Assembly (NCBI GenBank): GCA_934700615.1
Contig: CAKUXR010000043.1
Coordinates: forward strand, 1-14,207
Length of the DNA: 14,207 bases
Direction: 5' to 3'
Source: an uncultured Bacteroidales bacterium
GTDB taxonomy: Bacteria > Bacteroidota > Bacteroidia > Bacteroidales > UBA932
Positions within the stretch are counted from its first letter, which is position 1; each line of letters starts with the position of its first letter. Made by a program: the position numbers and the translations under genes. Below the pieces are notes generated by a model. The model searched no databases, was not told the DNA's origin, and saw only the letters and a list, made by a program, of their open reading frames with translations. Positions 1 to 7,325 of this stretch are shown here, piece by piece.

Positions 1-4
1 TTAG

Positions 5-76
5 TAGTGGGTAGGAGAATCGAACTCCTATTGCGAGAATGAAAATCTCGAGTACTAACCGTTATACGAACCCACC
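5..76 (-). tRNA. tRNA-Glu (anticodon UUC)
   Basis: Read on the minus strand, the sequence folds as a 72-nt cloverleaf. The acceptor arm GGTGGGT pairs with ACCCACT (first pair G-U), with discriminator A. The anticodon stem CGAGA/TCTCG encloses loop TTTTCAT, giving anticodon TTC (Glu). The T arm carries the usual GTTCGATTC. CCA is not encoded (CTA follows), so it must be added after transcription. A Bacteroidota promoter lies about 40 nt upstream. Confidence 0.95.
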
Positions 77-117
77 AAACTAACCTCTCAACCTCGATAT
101 GAAATTTTAAGGGATTG

Positions 118-147
118 CAAAGGTATGTAATATTTTCTTGTCCTCAA
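118..147 (-). promoter_or_regulatory. Promoter of tRNA-Glu
   Basis: On the minus strand a -33 box TTTG (147-144) is followed after 18 nt by a -7 box TACCTTTG (125-118), matching the Bacteroidota consensus TTTG/TAnnTTTG. The next seven bases are CAATCCC (117-111), shared with the two other tRNA promoters in the window. The leader to the mature tRNA is about 41 nt. The remaining spacer up to 350 holds no gene or terminator that I can support. Confidence 0.8.
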
Positions 148-350
148 AATATTTTTATCCTTTTTCCGGATTTTTTTCATTTAAACTTTTCAAAAATTAT
201 GTATCATCGACACAAAACAAGCTTCCTCGACCCCTTGAAAACACATAGTAAACATGTTTAACATCCTGATACCATATACTTTACCGCATAAGAACCGGAA
301 ATCCGCACCTCTAACCCGCGAAAAGACAAAAGAAGTCAGGAAACCAGCGA

Positions 351-1373
351 CTACTTTTCCATCGACTCAGCCTCATCACTAGGCCACTCGAAAGAATACA
401 GAATCGCCTCGACCTGTCTGAGATACTGCCTCTTGTCATACTTCGGAGCATACACGAAGCCGTCGAGAACGATGATATCCTTTCCGTCACGGCTATAGAA
501 GGAATGTGAAACGAAAGGACCGCCCATGAAATCACCGAATACCTCCCACAATCCGCGGGTCTCGGCGAACTGACGTCCCCTGAAACGGACAAACTTAGTC
601 TCAGGAGTAGCTATCTCATTAGTAATCATATAGGTATTGTCAAACATTCCCGGCACGTTCTCCTTCAGGAACTTGTTTCTGTGCGCGATAATGTTCTGCT
701 CTGTGAAATTCTCATTCTCTGAAGCAGGATACTTGTAAACGAACACTCCCTGTGTCGTGTACTGCTTGTCATCAGAAATCCAGATGAAATCGTCAGTCTT
801 CTTCCTTACCCTGTAGCCGGTCGGGAAATGAGGGGCACCGCCTGTCATCGCCTTCACGACAGGAGCGATTTCCGCAGCCTCGTATCTCTTGGAATTTTCA
901 ATGATTCTGTCCCTCTCAGCCTGCTCGATGGCATTGACAACCCTCTCGCCGTTCTCCTTCAGGAGAGTAGCCGCAGAATCGGCAGACGGAGCCGAAATCT
1001 GAATGACGCACTGAGGATAGGCCCACTGGTCATTGCGATAAATCACACCGGCCTTGCGTACGTCCACAGACACATTATAGATAAGGATATTCCTGTGAAT
1101 CTTGAACAAGTCCGCAAACCCTGTCGGCGGGACATTGACAACAGAAAAAAGCGGTTCGCGCTGCGGAAGAAACGGATAATCCGCGGTCAGAAGGTCACGG
1201 GTGACGCTTCCGAGGTTCCCGTCCCAGTTGTCTTTGTCCATTACGACAATAACTTCACCGGCCTTGCCGCTGATATTAGGGAGCAAAGGCTTGTCCGAAC
1301 CCTTGCAGGAAACTGCCATGACAGCAATTACGAGTACAGTCAGAAAGGACTGCCATGAAATTTTCTTTCTCAT
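351..1373 (-). CDS. DUF4837 family lipoprotein
   Basis: This 340-residue protein resembles the Bacteroidota family DUF4837, whose function is unknown. The N-terminus has a lipoprotein signal: basic MRKK, a hydrophobic stretch (about residues 8-20), then a lipobox ending AVSC with Cys23 as the likely lipidation site. Polar residues follow, so the protein is probably anchored in the envelope. The remainder has no catalytic motif I recognise; it contains aromatic-rich strands and ends in a charged tail (SDEAESMEK). It is the last gene of the minus-strand operon, starting 12 nt after the rseP stop, so it is probably co-transcribed with envelope genes. Family assignment is from recalled sequence features, not a search. 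No clear intrinsic terminator is visible after the stop. Confidence 0.8.
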   Translation of the reverse strand: MRKKISWQSFLTVLVIAVMAVSCKGSDKPLLPNISGKAGEVIVVMDKDNWDGNLGSVTRDLLTADYPFLPQREPLFSVVNVPPTGFADLFKIHRNILIYNVSVDVRKAGVIYRNDQWAYPQCVIQISAPSADSAATLLKENGERVVNAIEQAERDRIIENSKRYEAAEIAPVVKAMTGGAPHFPTGYRVRKKTDDFIWISDDKQYTTQGVFVYKYPASENENFTEQNIIAHRNKFLKENVPGMFDNTYMITNEIATPETKFVRFRGRQFAETRGLWEVFGDFMGGPFVSHSFYSRDGKDIIVLDGFVYAPKYDKRQYLRQVEAILYSFEWPSDEAESMEK

Positions 1374-1385
1374 AATATCAATGTT

Positions 1386-2720
1386 TTATCTTAGTAATCT
1401 GAATATATCATTTCCAAATGCGAGCACCATGATGGCAAGTAGTATCAGCATACCGATCATCTGCATGACTATCAAGAACTTGTCTCCCGGCTTGCGTCCT
1501 GTGACCATCTCCACAATAATGAACAGCAGATGTCCGCCGTCCAGTCCCGGAATCGGAATCAGGTTCATGACTCCCAGCATGATGGACAGCAGCGCCAGCA
1601 GGTTCAGGAATATCGTCCAGTTCCATACTGAAGGGAAGACCTGACCGATGGCAATGAAACTGCCGACAGACTTGTAGGCTCCAGTGCTCGGCGTCGCAAC
1701 GAGCTTGATGTCACGTGTATAGCCTGCCACCATGTTCCACGTATATTTGATACCGGCAGGAATCGCCTGCGCAAATGTATATGTACGCCTCTGCAGTCCA
1801 GGTATCTGGAGTACGACTCCTATCCTTCCCGCCGTATCCACCTTGACCGGAACGTCCAGAGTATCAGCGCCTCTGACGACACAGGCCGTAACATCCTTCC
1901 CGGCATTGACTTTAAGCGCTTCCCATGCGTCCTGCACGTACGAAACCTTGGTGGAGTCGATCGCAATCACCCTGTCCCCGTGCCTCAGTGCAGCATTGAC
2001 AGAACCCTGAGCGAGGGAATCGACCTGGAACGGCACAGCCAGGCTGAACATTCCGGGAGAATTCAGAACCTCGCCGATCATGCTCCTGTCGATATAAAGC
2101 AGCACGGTATCCTTGTCTCTCAGCACAGTCGCCGTCTTCACGGAGCGCCTTGCAAGGTCCGCCTGCAGCATCGTGAAATCTTCAGGAACATAGTCATCGA
2201 ACTTCAGAATCCTGTCACCGGTCCTGAAACCCATCTCATACGCAAGGTCATTGACATAAATCCGACTGTCCTCGTTGCTGAAATAGGAGTTTCCGTTCAC
2301 CGCCAGCATACCTATATATATGCAGATGGCGAAAATGAAGTTGAACAGCACACCGCCGACCATGACCAGACCGCGCTGCCATGCCGGTTTCGAACGGAAT
2401 TCCCACGGCTTGGGCTCATGCTTGAGACTGTCAATGTCCATGGACTCGTCGATCATGCCGTTGATCTTGCAATATCCGCCGAACGGAAGCCAACCGATAC
2501 CATATTCAGTATCAATGTCTTTCATCTTCGGAAACAGTTTCGTGAACCAGCGCGTCGTCTTCGTGCTGAACAGTTTCACGTCTCCCGCATCGAAGAAGAG
2601 AAAGAACTTATCCACCTTGATTCCGAAAATCCTGGCAAAAAAGAAATGCCCGAATTCATGGATAGTTATGAGTATAGACAGGGCAAGGATGACCTGAATA
2701 ACTTTCATCAAAATCGCCAT
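1386..2720 (-). CDS. rseP: RseP family intramembrane zinc metalloprotease (site-2 protease)
   Basis: A 444-residue polytopic membrane protease of the S2P (M50) family. It cuts transmembrane segments of anti-sigma factors or leftover signal peptides within the inner membrane. The zinc motif HEFGH (residues 21-25) lies in the first membrane helix. The second conserved motif, IPGLDGGH with LDG at about 393-395, is near the C-terminal helices and supplies the third zinc ligand. Between them are two PDZ-like segments (about 150-200 and 225-300, each with a GDRI/GDRV core). The length fits RseP-type proteins. The start is the ATG three bases after the dxr stop; an in-frame ATG four codons later is possible. 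Co-transcription with dxr is common in Bacteroidota. The anti-sigma substrate is not identifiable from this window. Confidence 0.93.
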   Translation of the reverse strand: MAILMKVIQVILALSILITIHEFGHFFFARIFGIKVDKFFLFFDAGDVKLFSTKTTRWFTKLFPKMKDIDTEYGIGWLPFGGYCKINGMIDESMDIDSLKHEPKPWEFRSKPAWQRGLVMVGGVLFNFIFAICIYIGMLAVNGNSYFSNEDSRIYVNDLAYEMGFRTGDRILKFDDYVPEDFTMLQADLARRSVKTATVLRDKDTVLLYIDRSMIGEVLNSPGMFSLAVPFQVDSLAQGSVNAALRHGDRVIAIDSTKVSYVQDAWEALKVNAGKDVTACVVRGADTLDVPVKVDTAGRIGVVLQIPGLQRRTYTFAQAIPAGIKYTWNMVAGYTRDIKLVATPSTGAYKSVGSFIAIGQVFPSVWNWTIFLNLLALLSIMLGVMNLIPIPGLDGGHLLFIIVEMVTGRKPGDKFLIVMQMIGMLILLAIMVLAFGNDIFRLLR

Positions 2721-2723
2721 ACA

Positions 2724-3890
2724 CTAAATGCTTTTTTCAACACACATCTCCGCCGCCCTGCGATAAATCTCATCGTTTGTGGCAAAGATATCGTCCAAAG
2801 TCGGCGTCGCCACAAATTCCGCGCCTGACATGCACTTGGAAATCACCTCCGGGATGTCATAGATACGGATACGGTCCTGCAGGAAGGCCGCCACGGCAGC
2901 CTCATTTGCCGCATTCATGGCGCAAGGGATGTTGCCGCCACGCCTGATGGCCTCGAACGCCAGCCCAAGGCACGGGAACCTGTCCATGTCCGGCTTCTCG
3001 AAAGTAAGGGCGCCGAGTTCCGTGAAATCCAGTTTCTTGTTTGTCAATGTCAGCCTTTCCGGGAAGCTGAGCGCCAGCTGGATCGGCTCGCGCATATCAG
3101 GATGTCCCATCTGCGCAATCACAGCCCCGTCAGCGAATTCCACCATCGAATGTATGATCGACTGAGGATGCACAACGACATTGATCTTGTCCGGCTCGGT
3201 ATCGAAGAGCCACTTCGCCTCTATCATCTCGAAACCCTTGTTCATCATGGTAGCCGAGTCGATGGTGATCTTCGCGCCCATGGTCCACTGCGGATGATGG
3301 AGCGCCTCGACCCTGGTCGCCTTAGCGATCCGGTCCTTGTCCCAGGTCCTGAACGGCCCGCCGGATGCAGTCAGGTGGATACGTGTAAGAGGATTGTCCC
3401 CGGCCCCCAGAAGGCACTGGAAAATAGCCGAATGTTCAGAATCCACAGGCAGAATCGGCGCATGGTACTTCTTCGCGAGCGCCATGATGACACTGCCGCC
3501 GGCCACCAGCGTCTCCTTGTTCGCCAATGCTATGATCTTCCCCGCCTTGATCGCCGCCACCGTCGGTCTGAGACCGCTGAAGCCGACAAGCGCAGTAAGG
3601 ACTATGTCAATGTCAGTGGCCGCCGCCAGCGCACAAACCGAATCCATGCCCGCAAAGACATTGATATCATGCGGCTGGAGGGCGTCCGCCACCTCCTGAT
3701 ATTTCTCTTCGTTGCAGATTACGACCGCGGCAGGACGAAACTCAAGTGCCTGCTCGATAAGCTTTTGCGAACTGTTGTTGGCCGTGAGCAGATCCACCTG
3801 GAACTTGTCCGGGTGCTGCCTTACCACGTCCAATGCCTGACGTCCTATGGAACCTGTCGATCCAAGAACTGCGATATGTCTCAATCTCAT
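2724..3890 (-). CDS. dxr: 1-deoxy-D-xylulose 5-phosphate reductoisomerase
   Basis: The second enzyme of the MEP isoprenoid pathway. It converts 1-deoxy-D-xylulose 5-phosphate to 2-C-methyl-D-erythritol 4-phosphate with NADPH and a divalent metal, in the cytoplasm. The 388-residue length is normal. The NADPH-binding glycine loop GSTGSIG is at residues 10-16. ANKETLVAGG (123-132), the metal ligands Asp150 and Glu152 in PVDSEHSAIFQ, and Glu221 in the NKGFE motif are all present, so the enzyme should be active. The start ATG overlaps the stop of the upstream M23 gene by one base (TGATG), suggesting translational coupling. The rseP ATG follows three bases after its stop. Confidence 0.97.
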   Translation of the reverse strand: MRLRHIAVLGSTGSIGRQALDVVRQHPDKFQVDLLTANNSSQKLIEQALEFRPAAVVICNEEKYQEVADALQPHDINVFAGMDSVCALAAATDIDIVLTALVGFSGLRPTVAAIKAGKIIALANKETLVAGGSVIMALAKKYHAPILPVDSEHSAIFQCLLGAGDNPLTRIHLTASGGPFRTWDKDRIAKATRVEALHHPQWTMGAKITIDSATMMNKGFEMIEAKWLFDTEPDKINVVVHPQSIIHSMVEFADGAVIAQMGHPDMREPIQLALSFPERLTLTNKKLDFTELGALTFEKPDMDRFPCLGLAFEAIRRGGNIPCAMNAANEAAVAAFLQDRIRIYDIPEVISKCMSGAEFVATPTLDDIFATNDEIYRRAAEMCVEKSI

Positions 3891-4747
3891 CAGAATTTTA
3901 TGTATTTAGTAGGATCCACGGCCTCGCCCCGGTACCAAAGCTCGAAATGAAGATGGTCACCTGTGGTGAGTGCCCCCGTATTGCCGACCAGGGCAACCGG
4001 GGAACCGGCTGAAACCTTGTCTCCCGTCCGTTTCAGAAGTTTCTGGTTATGTTTGTATATGGACACAATGTCATTCGAATGCTGGATCTGTATCGTATAG
4101 CCGGAATCATCGCTCCACCCCGCACCTATCACAGTTCCGTCCAGCACCGACATCACCACCGAATTCGCAGGAGCGGTTATGTCAATGTAAGGATGCACAA
4201 GCGGGTCATATCCCTGGGACACGACACCTTTCAGCGGTGTAAAGAAATGGATACCCTCGATAGGAAGCTTTCTTTCACGACCCTGGACAAGACCGAACCT
4301 CTCCTCCTGACGCACATTCTCCCTGAGCAGCGAATCCCGCTCATCCAGTTTTTTGCGCTCAGCCTCGGAAGTCACTGCAGCAGAAGCATTTCTGATGATG
4401 CTGTCAATGGCAACAGGGTCCGCCCCCTCCATCACCCGCTTGAGATTCTCAGTATAGAACTCCCAGGTGTAAATCACATTACGGAGAGAGTCGATGCGAA
4501 TGGCATTCGTGATTGCAGCCCTCTTCGTATGGCCGTCAGGATAGCCAGGAATGAATGTCCTCAACGGAGTGTACGCTATCAACGAATATGATACTGCCAT
4601 TATCACCGTTATGACGGATATGACGAGCAGGAACAGGGATGTACGCGTGAACTTTATGACCCACAACTGTTTGTGCGTCATGTCATCCACGAGAGATATC
4701 CTGAAATTCTTGACCTTCGGTCCTTTTGGCTGCTTCTGAGACGGCAT
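3890..4747 (-). CDS. Membrane-anchored M23 family metallopeptidase (LytM domain)
   Basis: A 285-residue peptidoglycan-hydrolase-type protein, first gene of the minus-strand operon. A basic cytoplasmic N-terminus (about 1-35) is followed by one membrane helix (about 36-58), a helical, charged stretch (about 75-160) and a C-terminal LytM domain (about 165-283). The M23 zinc and catalytic residues are present: His185 and Asp189 (HPYID), His233 (IYKH), and His265/His267 (DHLHFE). It could therefore be an active endopeptidase on the periplasmic side rather than a degenerate LytM activator. The family is often coupled to cell division or elongation, but the precise role cannot be read from sequence. 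It overlaps dxr by one base and is divergent from ruvX across 53 bp. I found no clear promoter of its own in that gap. Confidence 0.9.
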   Translation of the reverse strand: MPSQKQPKGPKVKNFRISLVDDMTHKQLWVIKFTRTSLFLLVISVITVIMAVSYSLIAYTPLRTFIPGYPDGHTKRAAITNAIRIDSLRNVIYTWEFYTENLKRVMEGADPVAIDSIIRNASAAVTSEAERKKLDERDSLLRENVRQEERFGLVQGRERKLPIEGIHFFTPLKGVVSQGYDPLVHPYIDITAPANSVVMSVLDGTVIGAGWSDDSGYTIQIQHSNDIVSIYKHNQKLLKRTGDKVSAGSPVALVGNTGALTTGDHLHFELWYRGEAVDPTKYIKF

Positions 4748-4785
4748 TGATTATCCGATTTTATTCAGTGTATTACAATTTTTGC

Positions 4786-4793
4786 TAACTTTG
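4786..4793 (+). promoter_or_regulatory. -7 box of the ruvX operon
   Basis: TAACTTTG matches the Bacteroidota -7 consensus TAnnTTTG. Only seven bases separate it from the ruvX ATG at 4801, so transcription should begin at or within a few bases of the start codon. The expected -33 region (around 4760-4767) is T-rich but has no TTTG. Confidence 0.65.
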
Positions 4794-4800
4794 CACAATT

Positions 4801-5307
4801 ATGGACAGAATTATAGGAATAGATTACGGAAGAAAAAGAATCGGTGTGGCTGTAAGCGACCCCCTCCGCATATTCGCATCCGCCCTGGACACTGTACAAA
4901 GTGCAAAGATAATAGAATATCTGCAAAATTATTCCAAGCAAGAGACCATTGTACGGTTTGTGGTCGGCTATCCTATAAACATGAACGGGCAACCCTCGGA
5001 GGCTGCCGCCGATGTTTCGGTTTTCCTGAAACAGCTCGCAAAAGCATTTCCTGACATTCCGGTATCGCTTGAAGATGAGAGATTTACGTCAGTATTGGCT
5101 CACAGGGCGATGATTGACGGCGGAATGAAGGCTTCCGAGCGCAAAGACAAGGCATCCGTGGATAAAATCAGTGCCGCCATCATCCTGCAGTCATACCTCG
5201 ACCGCACCAACGGACCTTCTGCAAGTGGCACATCTTTTGAAAATTTGTCCGTGCCGGTTCCCGAGACCCTGTCCAGGAAAGCATCCGGTAGGAAAAGAAG
5301 AAAATAA
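4801..5307 (+). CDS. ruvX: RuvX/YqgF family Holliday-junction-resolvase-like nuclease
   Basis: A 168-residue RNase H-fold protein. The family is linked to pre-16S rRNA 5'-end processing and is predicted to resolve Holliday junctions. The three acidic motifs are present: GIDYGRKRIGVAVSD (residues 6-20, Asp8), SLEDERFTS (89-97), and the C-terminal KASVDKISAAIILQ with Asp121. The conserved domain ends near residue 136. About 30 further residues form a Ser/Pro-rich then strongly basic tail (ending SGRKRRK), longer than usual for the family, perhaps for RNA binding (inference). It leads an operon with def (11-nt gap) and a phosphohexomutase. The only ATG consistent with the fold lies just after a -7 box, suggesting a leaderless transcript. 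Confidence 0.92.
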   Translation: MDRIIGIDYGRKRIGVAVSDPLRIFASALDTVQSAKIIEYLQNYSKQETIVRFVVGYPINMNGQPSEAAADVSVFLKQLAKAFPDIPVSLEDERFTSVLAHRAMIDGGMKASERKDKASVDKISAAIILQSYLDRTNGPSASGTSFENLSVPVPETLSRKASGRKRRK

Positions 5308-5318
5308 GATATACAGAA

Positions 5319-5873
5319 ATGATACAACCTATTTATTTATATGGCTCTGAAGTGCTCAGGGCCAAAGCTCAAGACGTTGACCTGAACGACAAGGAAGGCA
5401 TTGCTGCATTGGTGCAGGACCTGAAGGACACCCTCAAGCATTCTGACGGATGCGGACTCGCCGCCCCACAGATCGGCGTCAGCAAAAGGGCATTGATAGT
5501 CGATGGAACAGGCATGACTGACGTCTATGACTACCTTAAGGATTTCAAACGCACGATGCTGAATCCAGTCATCATCGAGGAAAGCGAGAAGGAAACGGTC
5601 TATTCCGAAGGCTGCCTGAGTATCCCCGGAATTTACTGCGAAGTGAGCAGACCTGCGTCAATGACAGTGGAATATTACAATGAGAACGGCGAGAAGGTAA
5701 CCGAGAAGTTCGACAAATTCGCATGCAGAATGGTCCAGCACGAGATGTCGCATCTCGTAGGCAACCTGTTCACAGACAACGTTGCGCCGATTCGCAAAAA
5801 AATGATTACCAGAAAGTTACAGAACATTGCCAAAGGCAAGGTTTCTACACATTACAACACTAAAATCAAATAG
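5319..5873 (+). CDS. def: Peptide deformylase
   Basis: Removes the N-formyl group from the initiator Met of nascent proteins at the ribosome exit, using a bound metal. At 184 residues it has normal length. The three family motifs are visible: GLAAPQIG (46-53), EGCLSIP (97-103) with metal ligand Cys99, and QHEMSHL (140-146) with His141, Glu142 and His145. The third motif usually reads HExDH; here the fourth position is Ser (codon TCG). Metal ligands and catalytic Glu are intact, so activity is expected. It lies between ruvX and the phosphohexomutase, whose ATG begins two bases after the def stop. Confidence 0.96.
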   Translation: MIQPIYLYGSEVLRAKAQDVDLNDKEGIAALVQDLKDTLKHSDGCGLAAPQIGVSKRALIVDGTGMTDVYDYLKDFKRTMLNPVIIEESEKETVYSEGCLSIPGIYCEVSRPASMTVEYYNENGEKVTEKFDKFACRMVQHEMSHLVGNLFTDNVAPIRKKMITRKLQNIAKGKVSTHYNTKIK

Positions 5874-5875
5874 TT

Positions 5876-7231
5876 ATGGGAGCATTTCACGCTTATGACA
5901 TCCGCGGAATATACAACGTGGATTTTGATAAAAATACAGCCTACAAAGTAGGATATTTCCTTCCTGAACTTCTTAAGACAGACAAGGTCCTCGTAGGAAG
6001 GGACTGCCGTGTTTCTTCTGACGAGATTCACGAGTATCTGCTCAAAGGCATCACCGACGCAGGTGCTGACGTCTATGACATCGGCCTCAGCACGACCCCG
6101 ATGGTTTATTTCGGAACCGCGAACTACGGCTTCAAGGCCTCAGTCCAGATTACCGCGTCACACAACCCGAAGGAGTACAACGGAATGAAGGTCTCCTGCG
6201 AGAACGCCCTGCCGGTCGGATACGATACCGGACTCGGACAGATCGAGGCTTGGATCAATGCCGGCAAACCGACTCCTGTAGCTGCCGCTCCGGGAAAAGT
6301 TTTCGAGAAGGACATACACAAGGACTATCTCGATTTCCTTCTCAAATACAAGGGCGACTACAGCAACCTCAAGCTCGCGTTTGACCTGTCCAACGGCATG
6401 AGTTCCCTCTATGCCAAGGAGATTTTCGGAGCCGACCATGACTACATCTTCGACGAGATGGACGGAACATTCCCTAATCATGAGCCTAACCCGCTGGTCC
6501 ACAAGAACGTAGTGGCATTGGAAGAACTCGTGAAGAAGACAGGAGCAGATGTAGGTGTCATCTATGACGGTGATGCGGACCGCGTCATGTTCGTGGATGA
6601 GAAGGGCAACTTCGTATCGCCTGACCTCATGATTGCCGTACTCGGCCACTATTTCATTGATGAAAGACACGAGCCGGGCATCGTGATCCAGGACATCAGA
6701 AGTTCAAAGGCCGTAGGAGAGTATCTCGAGCCTATGGGTGCCAAGATGTTCACTTGGAAAGTCGGCAGGGCCAATGCCGCACGCAAGCTGCGCGAACTTG
6801 ACGGCGTATGGGGCGGAGAGCTCGCAGGACACTATTATTTCCGCGACTTCTTCTACTCTGACAGCGGTCTTCTCGCATCCATCCTCGTCCTCCGAGTTCT
6901 TGCGGAGATGAAAAAGAAGGGCGTTTCTTTCAGCGAGCTTATCGGCAGGATTTCCCGATACCAGAACTCAGGCGAAATCAATTTCCGCATTGAGGACAAG
7001 CAGGGTGCCATGGAGGCCATCAAGGCTCATTTCGAGAGCCAGGAGAAGCCTACAGCATTCATGGACTTCGACGGTTACAGAGTCGAGTTCCCTGACTGGT
7101 GGTTCAATGTTAGACCTTCCAACACGGAGCCTTATCTCAGATTCATCTGTGAAGCTACTTCCAAGGAAGTTCTTGACGCCAAAGTTGCTGAAGTTAAAGA
7201 AATTCTCAGGGCCGGATTCGGAGCAGAATAG
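5876..7231 (+). CDS. Phosphomannomutase/phosphoglucomutase (alpha-D-phosphohexomutase family)
   Basis: A 451-residue cytoplasmic enzyme that interconverts sugar 1- and 6-phosphates, feeding nucleotide-sugar synthesis for surface polysaccharides. All four active-site loops are present in order: TASHNP with the phosphoserine Ser95 (93-98), metal-binding DGDADR (231-236), sugar-binding GGELAGHYYF (313-322), and phosphate-binding RPSNTEPYLR (413-422). Length and domain order fit the bacterial PMM/PGM group. Whether it prefers mannose, glucose or both cannot be decided from sequence alone. It is the third gene of the ruvX-def operon. Codon use is like its neighbours. It contains none of the CATTGAC heptamers common in the other genes. 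Confidence 0.93.
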   Translation: MGAFHAYDIRGIYNVDFDKNTAYKVGYFLPELLKTDKVLVGRDCRVSSDEIHEYLLKGITDAGADVYDIGLSTTPMVYFGTANYGFKASVQITASHNPKEYNGMKVSCENALPVGYDTGLGQIEAWINAGKPTPVAAAPGKVFEKDIHKDYLDFLLKYKGDYSNLKLAFDLSNGMSSLYAKEIFGADHDYIFDEMDGTFPNHEPNPLVHKNVVALEELVKKTGADVGVIYDGDADRVMFVDEKGNFVSPDLMIAVLGHYFIDERHEPGIVIQDIRSSKAVGEYLEPMGAKMFTWKVGRANAARKLRELDGVWGGELAGHYYFRDFFYSDSGLLASILVLRVLAEMKKKGVSFSELIGRISRYQNSGEINFRIEDKQGAMEAIKAHFESQEKPTAFMDFDGYRVEFPDWWFNVRPSNTEPYLRFICEATSKEVLDAKVAEVKEILRAGFGAE

Positions 7232-7249
7232 GAATCCGGCACACATAAT

Positions 7250-7312
7250 TCAAGTTTCGCAAGTTGTCAAACTTGCGGAATATAAGCGGTTTCTAGCACT
7301 TGCGAAACTTGA
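7250..7312. repeat. Nested inverted repeats between the mutase and the M23-LysM gene
   Basis: A perfect 14-bp inverted repeat (TCAAGTTTCGCAAG at 7250-7263, CTTGCGAAACTTGA at 7299-7312) shares its left arm with a second perfect hairpin, CGCAAGTT (7258-7265), loop GTCA, AACTTGCG (7270-7277). The two folds exclude one another. No T-run follows either, so this is not a standard intrinsic terminator. It could be a protein-binding site array (three CTTGCG half-sites), an attenuator-like switch or a small repeat element. Confidence 0.6.
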
Positions 7313-7325
7313 GCACATAAGTTCA

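Noticed and set aside
249..260. Perfect 12-bp palindrome TAAACATGTTTA
   Set aside because: It is a single AT-rich palindrome in a gap with no adjacent promoter; too little to call an operator.
828..1358. Plus-strand open frame of 176 codons
   Set aside because: It is antisense to the DUF4837 gene, has no recognisable protein features, and is explained by codon use of the minus-strand gene.
1980..2828. Plus-strand frame of 282 codons
   Set aside because: It lies wholly opposite rseP and the end of dxr, both of which have intact family motifs; its composition is Arg/His-rich, as in shadow frames.
3102..3950. Plus-strand frame of 282 codons
   Set aside because: It is opposite dxr, with no motif, signal or promoter.
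6158..6670. Minus-strand frame of 170 codons
   Set aside because: It is antisense to the phosphohexomutase active-site region, which is clearly coding on the plus strand.
6990..7325. N-terminal extension of the M23-LysM frame into the mutase gene
   Set aside because: The extension is out of frame with the mutase and has no protein features. A clean signal peptide begins at 7326.
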